The translations under genes and the position numbers were made by a program. From the NCBI GenBank assembly GCA_041738285.1, contig JBGSQB010000090.1, forward strand, positions 10,333 through 74,332: a stretch of DNA of 64,000 bases. The letters run 5' to 3'. Of the stretch, positions 60,006-64,000 are shown one piece after another. Position 1 is the first letter of the stretch; every line of letters begins with the position of its first letter. The DNA comes from SZUA-521 sp041738285. Its GTDB lineage: Bacteria > Pseudomonadota > Gammaproteobacteria > Pseudomonadales > Azotimanducaceae. The notes under the pieces are model-generated. The model ran no database searches. It was not told where the DNA came from and worked only from the letters and a program-made list of their open reading frames with translations.

Positions 60006-63000
60006 ATGTTCTACGAAGTATTCAAGTTCGAGTGTCGCTATCAGCTGCGCAGTCCGCTGTTTGGCATCGTCTCGCTCGTATTCGCGCTGCTCGCGTTCCT
60101 AGCCATGGCCAGCGAGAACGTCACGGTTGGCGGTGGCACCGACAACCTCAACCTGAATGCGAGCTTTACGATCGTGCAGACCCATTTCGTCTTCAGCATC
60201 ATCGCGATGTTCGCGGCCGTTGCTTTCGTCGCCACACCGTTCACGCGCGACCATGAACTCAAGTCCTTCGAGATGATCGTTGCGAGCGGGGTATCGCCAC
60301 GTAGTTTCCTTGCGGGCCGATTCACCGGAGGATTGCTGTTTGCATTGCTGGCAGCGTGCGCGCCGATCGTCGGCACACTCATTGCCACCGCGATGCCGTG
60401 GCTCGATCCGCAGCGGATCGCGCCGCTCGATCTCGAGCCGTACCTTTTTTCTGTATGGGGCGTCATGCTGCCGGCGATCTTCATCGTGGGTAGCATCGTG
60501 GCGAGCGTCGCCGCGCTGACACGTTCGATGCTCGCGGCGTACACGACGCTCGTTGCATTGATCGTCGGCTGGATCGTAGCGAGCGTGAACACCGACGCCG
60601 AGACGATTCGGCTGACCGCGTTGTTCGATCCGTTCGGCTCGATCGCCTTTGGCGAAGTGACGCGATACTGGACCGTGTTCGAAAAGAACACACTGGTGCC
60701 GGCGCTGGCCGGTACGCTGCTCACTAATCGAATGATCTGGGTGTCAGTCGCGCTCGTTGCAATTGCGGTGACCACGACGCGATTCCAGTTCACGGCCGGA
60801 GAACGCAGCAAGCACGCGAAGGCAGAGCAGGTGACGCATGCGCGCACTGCTCCGGTGTCGAACGTGGTTCTTGCAACGCCCCGCTTCGATCGATGGCTGG
60901 CGCTGCGTCAGGTTGCATCTCAGGTCCGCATGGACCTTCTGGGTGTGTTCAAGAGCTTCCCGTTCTACGTGCTGCTGTTCTTCGCGCTGATGAACGTGAT
61001 CAACGGCTTCGTTGCGGCCGTATCACAGCTGTTCGGAACGCCGCTCATTCCAGTCACGCGCGTCATGCTTTCGTTGATCGAGAGCATGTACACCTTCATG
61101 ACTGTCCTCATCGTCATCTACTACGCAGGTGAGCTCGTGCATCGCGAGCGACAGCATGGTGTCAGCAACTACGTCGATGCGATGCCATTTGCAAATGGTG
61201 TGATGGTGCTCGGCAAGATCATCGCGCTCTGGCTCATTGTCGCCACCGTGCTGATCGTGGGCATGTGCGCGGCGATGGTGGCGCAGTTGCTCAGTGGGTA
61301 CACGAATCTCGAACCGGGACTCTATCTGTTCGGACTGTTCGTCCATCAGGGTACCTTGCTGTTCCTGTTGGGCGTCGTTGCGGTAGCGGTGCAGGCCGTC
61401 GTCGCCAATCGCTTCGTTGGCATGCTCGCCATCGTGGTGCTGTTCTTCGCGACCGGCGCGCTCGATAGCCTAGGCTATGAGCATCCGCTGTATCAGTTTG
61501 GAACGCCGGAGTCGCCACTGTCCGACATGAACGGGTGGGGCCACTTCCTGGAACCGATGCTCACGATCGCCGCTTACTGGGCGCTCGTCATGGTGTTGGT
61601 CGGAGTCGTTGCACACCTCTTCATGCGCCGCGGCGTTGTGGGGGGTTACAGCGAGCGCTTCGCGGAAGCTCGGCGGCGATTCACACCTGGGATCGGAACC
61701 GCATCGACGGCTGCGCTGCTCGGTGCAATCGGCATCGGTGGTTGGATCTTTTACAACACCAACGTGTTGAACCTGTACCGTACTGGCGACGATCTCGAAG
61801 CGCTGCAGGCGGCCTACGAGCAGAAATACAAGCAGCACGAATCCATGGCCAGCCCCGAAGCCGTGGACGTCGAAGCCGAAGTCGATATCTTCCCGGAGGA
61901 GCGGCGGATCGAGAGTCGGGGACGCGCGGTGTTCGTGAACGTGCATCCCGGCGCGATCGATGAGATCAACGTCGGTGTACCTCGACTGCTACGCGTCAAT
62001 TCGCTCGTCGTGCCCGACGCGACGCTGCTGTCGAACGATGCGGAACTCGGCTACCGGCGCTATCGGCTCGCGCAACCGCTGTTGCCGGGCGCGCAGATGA
62101 CTTTGACCTGGGACCTCTCCTGGTTGAATCCCGGTTTCGTGCATGCGCGCAGCAGCACCCGCGTGGTTGAAAACGGCACGTTCGTGAACAACACGGAGAT
62201 CATGCCGTACGTGGGCTACAGCTCGAATCTTGAGCTGACCGACAACAACACGCGGCGCAAATACGATCTGCCGCCGGTGGAGCGACTGCCGAAGTACGAC
62301 GCCGCGTCCGAGTTCGCAGCGAGCCAGTTCGGCGTACGCACGCGCACGCAGTTCAAGGCCCGCATCAGCACGGCCGCGGATCAAACGGCGATCGCGCCCG
62401 GATACCTGACGCGCGAATGGATCGAGGGTGACAGACGGCTGTTCGACTACGCGATGGACGACGCCATCTGGCCGTTCTTCTCGTTCATGTCGGCGCGCTA
62501 CGCCGTGGCCCGGGATCGATGGAACGATGTTGCACTCGAGGTGTTCTTTCACCCCGGTCACGCCTTCAATGTAGAGCGCATGCTGCAGGCCTCGAAGGAG
62601 TCTCTCGACTATTTCACGCGCGAGTTCAGTCCCTATCAGTACAGGCAGTTCCGGATCATCGAGTTCCCCGCCTATGAACGGTTCGCCCAGGCGTTCCCGA
62701 ATACGATCCCGTACTCCGAGGCCATCGGGTTCATCGCCGATCTGTCGAAGGACGAGTACATCGACTACGTGTACTACGTCACCGCGCACGAACTGGCTCA
62801 CCAGTGGTGGGGCCACCAGGTCGTGGGTCGGTACGCTCAGGGCATGACGGTGCTGGTCGAAACACTCGCCCAGTACTCGGCGCTGATGGTGATGGAGCAT
62901 GCGTACGGGCCGCACAAGATGCGCAGGTTTCTGAAATACGAACTCGACAATTACCTCTCGAACCGTGGCGGCGAACTGATCGAAGAGCTGCCGCTCATGC

Positions 63001-63578
63001 TGGTGGAGGATCAGCCCTACATTCACTACCGCAAGGGTTCGCTGTCGATGTACGCGCTCAAGGACGCGATCGGGGAAGCCAACGTCAACCTCGCATTGCG
63101 GCGCTTTCTGGACAAGTACGCGTTCAAGTCGACACCGTTCCCGCGCTCCGGCGACCTGATCGATGAGTTCCGCGCAGTGGCTGCGCCGGAACGTCAGCAG
63201 CTCATCACCGATCTGTTCGAGAGGATCGTGTTGTGGGATCTGAAAGTGACCGAGGCCACGACCGAGTATCTGGGCGACGGTCGAACGCGGGTGGCGCTGA
63301 CTGTTGATGCCAAGCAATTCGAAGCCGACGGGGCAGGGCGGGAGACGGAAGTACCCATGGACTCGGCAATCGACATCGGGGTGTTTCCGGAAGGCAGTGG
63401 CGCACGGGGCGATGACGACTTGCCGGAGCCGTTGTACTTCGGCCGTCATCAGATCAGGTCTGGCGAAAACGCGATTGCCGTGACCGTCGATGGACTGCCG
63501 GCGCGCGTCGGCGTCGATCCTTACAGCAAGCGGATCGATCGCAACCCTGACGACAATCTGCGCTCGGTTGCGCGGTGA
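60006..63578 (+). CDS. ABC-2 permease fused to M1-family metallopeptidase domain
   Basis: 1190 residues. The N-terminal half (about 1-590) is an ABC-2 permease with two six-helix sets, the first starting FKFECRYQLRSPLFGIVSLV. The C-terminal half is an extracytoplasmic peptidase with the zinc motif HELAHQWWGHQV (His at about 928 and 932) and the second Glu in VLVETLAQYSA. The exopeptidase GAMEN motif of true M1 aminopeptidases is replaced by NTIPYSE. This combination is known, mostly annotated as 'ABC transporter permease/M1 family aminopeptidase', with no clear function. The ATPase gene precedes it; a ComB-like gene overlaps it (GTGA). Confidence 0.94.
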   Translation: MFYEVFKFECRYQLRSPLFGIVSLVFALLAFLAMASENVTVGGGTDNLNLNASFTIVQTHFVFSIIAMFAAVAFVATPFTRDHELKSFEMIVASGVSPRSFLAGRFTGGLLFALLAACAPIVGTLIATAMPWLDPQRIAPLDLEPYLFSVWGVMLPAIFIVGSIVASVAALTRSMLAAYTTLVALIVGWIVASVNTDAETIRLTALFDPFGSIAFGEVTRYWTVFEKNTLVPALAGTLLTNRMIWVSVALVAIAVTTTRFQFTAGERSKHAKAEQVTHARTAPVSNVVLATPRFDRWLALRQVASQVRMDLLGVFKSFPFYVLLFFALMNVINGFVAAVSQLFGTPLIPVTRVMLSLIESMYTFMTVLIVIYYAGELVHRERQHGVSNYVDAMPFANGVMVLGKIIALWLIVATVLIVGMCAAMVAQLLSGYTNLEPGLYLFGLFVHQGTLLFLLGVVAVAVQAVVANRFVGMLAIVVLFFATGALDSLGYEHPLYQFGTPESPLSDMNGWGHFLEPMLTIAAYWALVMVLVGVVAHLFMRRGVVGGYSERFAEARRRFTPGIGTASTAALLGAIGIGGWIFYNTNVLNLYRTGDDLEALQAAYEQKYKQHESMASPEAVDVEAEVDIFPEERRIESRGRAVFVNVHPGAIDEINVGVPRLLRVNSLVVPDATLLSNDAELGYRRYRLAQPLLPGAQMTLTWDLSWLNPGFVHARSSTRVVENGTFVNNTEIMPYVGYSSNLELTDNNTRRKYDLPPVERLPKYDAASEFAASQFGVRTRTQFKARISTAADQTAIAPGYLTREWIEGDRRLFDYAMDDAIWPFFSFMSARYAVARDRWNDVALEVFFHPGHAFNVERMLQASKESLDYFTREFSPYQYRQFRIIEFPAYERFAQAFPNTIPYSEAIGFIADLSKDEYIDYVYYVTAHELAHQWWGHQVVGRYAQGMTVLVETLAQYSALMVMEHAYGPHKMRRFLKYELDNYLSNRGGELIEELPLMLVEDQPYIHYRKGSLSMYALKDAIGEANVNLALRRFLDKYAFKSTPFPRSGDLIDEFRAVAAPERQQLITDLFERIVLWDLKVTEATTEYLGDGRTRVALTVDAKQFEADGAGRETEVPMDSAIDIGVFPEGSGARGDDDLPEPLYFGRHQIRSGENAIAVTVDGLPARVGVDPYSKRIDRNPDDNLRSVAR

Positions 63579-64000
63579 CTGTATTCGGTCAGCGTGACTA
63601 CGGCGTGCGCTTCGACTGGGGCTTGCAGGGACTCGGCGCGATAGCGCCTGGCGCGCAGGCGATTGTCCTGGTGGACGTTCTGTCGTTTACCACCAGTGTC
63701 GATATCGCCGTCGGTCGTGGCGCCACGGTGTATCCATGCGGTTGGCGTGATGGCAGTGCGGCCGAGATCGCAGCATGCATGGGTGGGGTCGTCGCAACCT
63801 TGTCGCCGTCTACACTGCTCGAGGTTGCCGTGGGCGCGCGCCTGGTGGTGGAATCAGAGAACGGTTCCGCACTGGCGCATGCGGCGAGTGCACGCATACC
63901 AGTCTATGCGGCATGCCTGCGCAACGCCGCGGCGGTTGCCCATGCGGTGCGCGGGTTCGAAACCATTGCGGTCGTTGCCGCCGGTGAGCGGTGGCCCGAC
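63575..64000 (+). CDS. 2-phosphosulfolactate phosphatase (ComB-like), 3' end cut by window edge
   Basis: 142 codons visible. They show the ComB fold: VLVDVLSFTTSVDIAVGRGA, SENGSALAHA and YAACLRNAAAVAHAVRGF, then VVAAGERWPD with Glu/Arg positions of the phosphatase active site. ComB dephosphorylates 2-phosphosulfolactate, but many bacterial homologues have other phospho-substrates, so the function here is a family-level call. The GTG start overlaps the permease/peptidase stop as GTGA. Confidence 0.85.
   Translation, partial: MTVFGQRDYGVRFDWGLQGLGAIAPGAQAIVLVDVLSFTTSVDIAVGRGATVYPCGWRDGSAAEIAACMGGVVATLSPSTLLEVAVGARLVVESENGSALAHAASARIPVYAACLRNAAAVAHAVRGFETIAVVAAGERWPD

Overview
This window is GC-rich chromosomal DNA, most likely from a gammaproteobacterium. 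The evidence is a TonB-dependent receptor, a tripartite RND pump, a class III (glutathione) alcohol dehydrogenase, a Pseudomonas-type REP palindrome and recurring GGGACAGTT-type palindromes. The gene content (acyl-CoA ligases, acyl-CoA dehydrogenases, crotonases, SDRs, a P450, LLM flavin monooxygenases, amidohydrolases) suggests an aerobic heterotroph that degrades organic acids, lipids or terpenoid/steroid-like compounds. I saw no rRNA, tRNA, CRISPR array, prophage or intact insertion sequence. Genes are tightly packed, often with 4-nt ATGA/GTGA overlaps, and no gap exceeds 300 bases.

Left part (1-16.7 kb). A seven-gene minus-strand operon runs off the left edge: HSL-type esterase, APH-fold kinase, divergent enolase, YciI protein, D-2-hydroxyacid dehydrogenase, SDR and acetoacetyl-CoA synthetase. 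The dehydrogenase-kinase-enolase core resembles a hydroxyacid-to-enolpyruvate module. Then come a ClpP-like protease, a Ca2+/Na+ antiporter, a small hydrolase, a crotonase, a DAO-family oxidase, a coupled acyl-CoA dehydrogenase/ChaC/M20 set and a TonB receptor.

Middle (16.7-41 kb). A crotonase, an acyl-CoA ligase, a SulP transporter, formaldehyde dehydrogenase with an LLM monooxygenase, a second LLM protein, two amidohydrolases, a DUF4399 protein and a DUF5916 outer-membrane protein. At 30.08-30.24 kb is a compact transcription unit: promoter, a 15-nt perfect complement of the 16S rRNA tail, an 11-codon ORF and a terminator. It is followed by a MacAB-like ABC exporter, a hydrolase/thiolase-fold/DUF35 operon with its TetR gene, a ThuA-sulfotransferase pair, a VOC protein and DAHP synthase.

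Right part (41-64 kb). A divergent ArsR / CadI-GNAT fusion pair, an ECF sigma/anti-sigma pair followed by an unusual tiny lipoprotein, an acyl-CoA ligase, an RND pump, a PIG-L deacetylase, a P450, a quinone-oxidoreductase-like protein, a CPA2 antiporter, an acyl-CoA dehydrogenase-SDR pair, a Rieske protein-SDR pair, a second ThuA protein, an ABC ATPase with a permease/M1-aminopeptidase fusion, and the start of a ComB-like gene at the right edge.

A common 25-bp palindrome lies upstream of the DUF35/thiolase operon beside the TetR gene, upstream of the P450, upstream of the acyl-CoA dehydrogenase-SDR operon and, in weaker form, upstream of the Rieske-SDR pair. This suggests one TetR-controlled catabolic regulon spread over about 20 kb.
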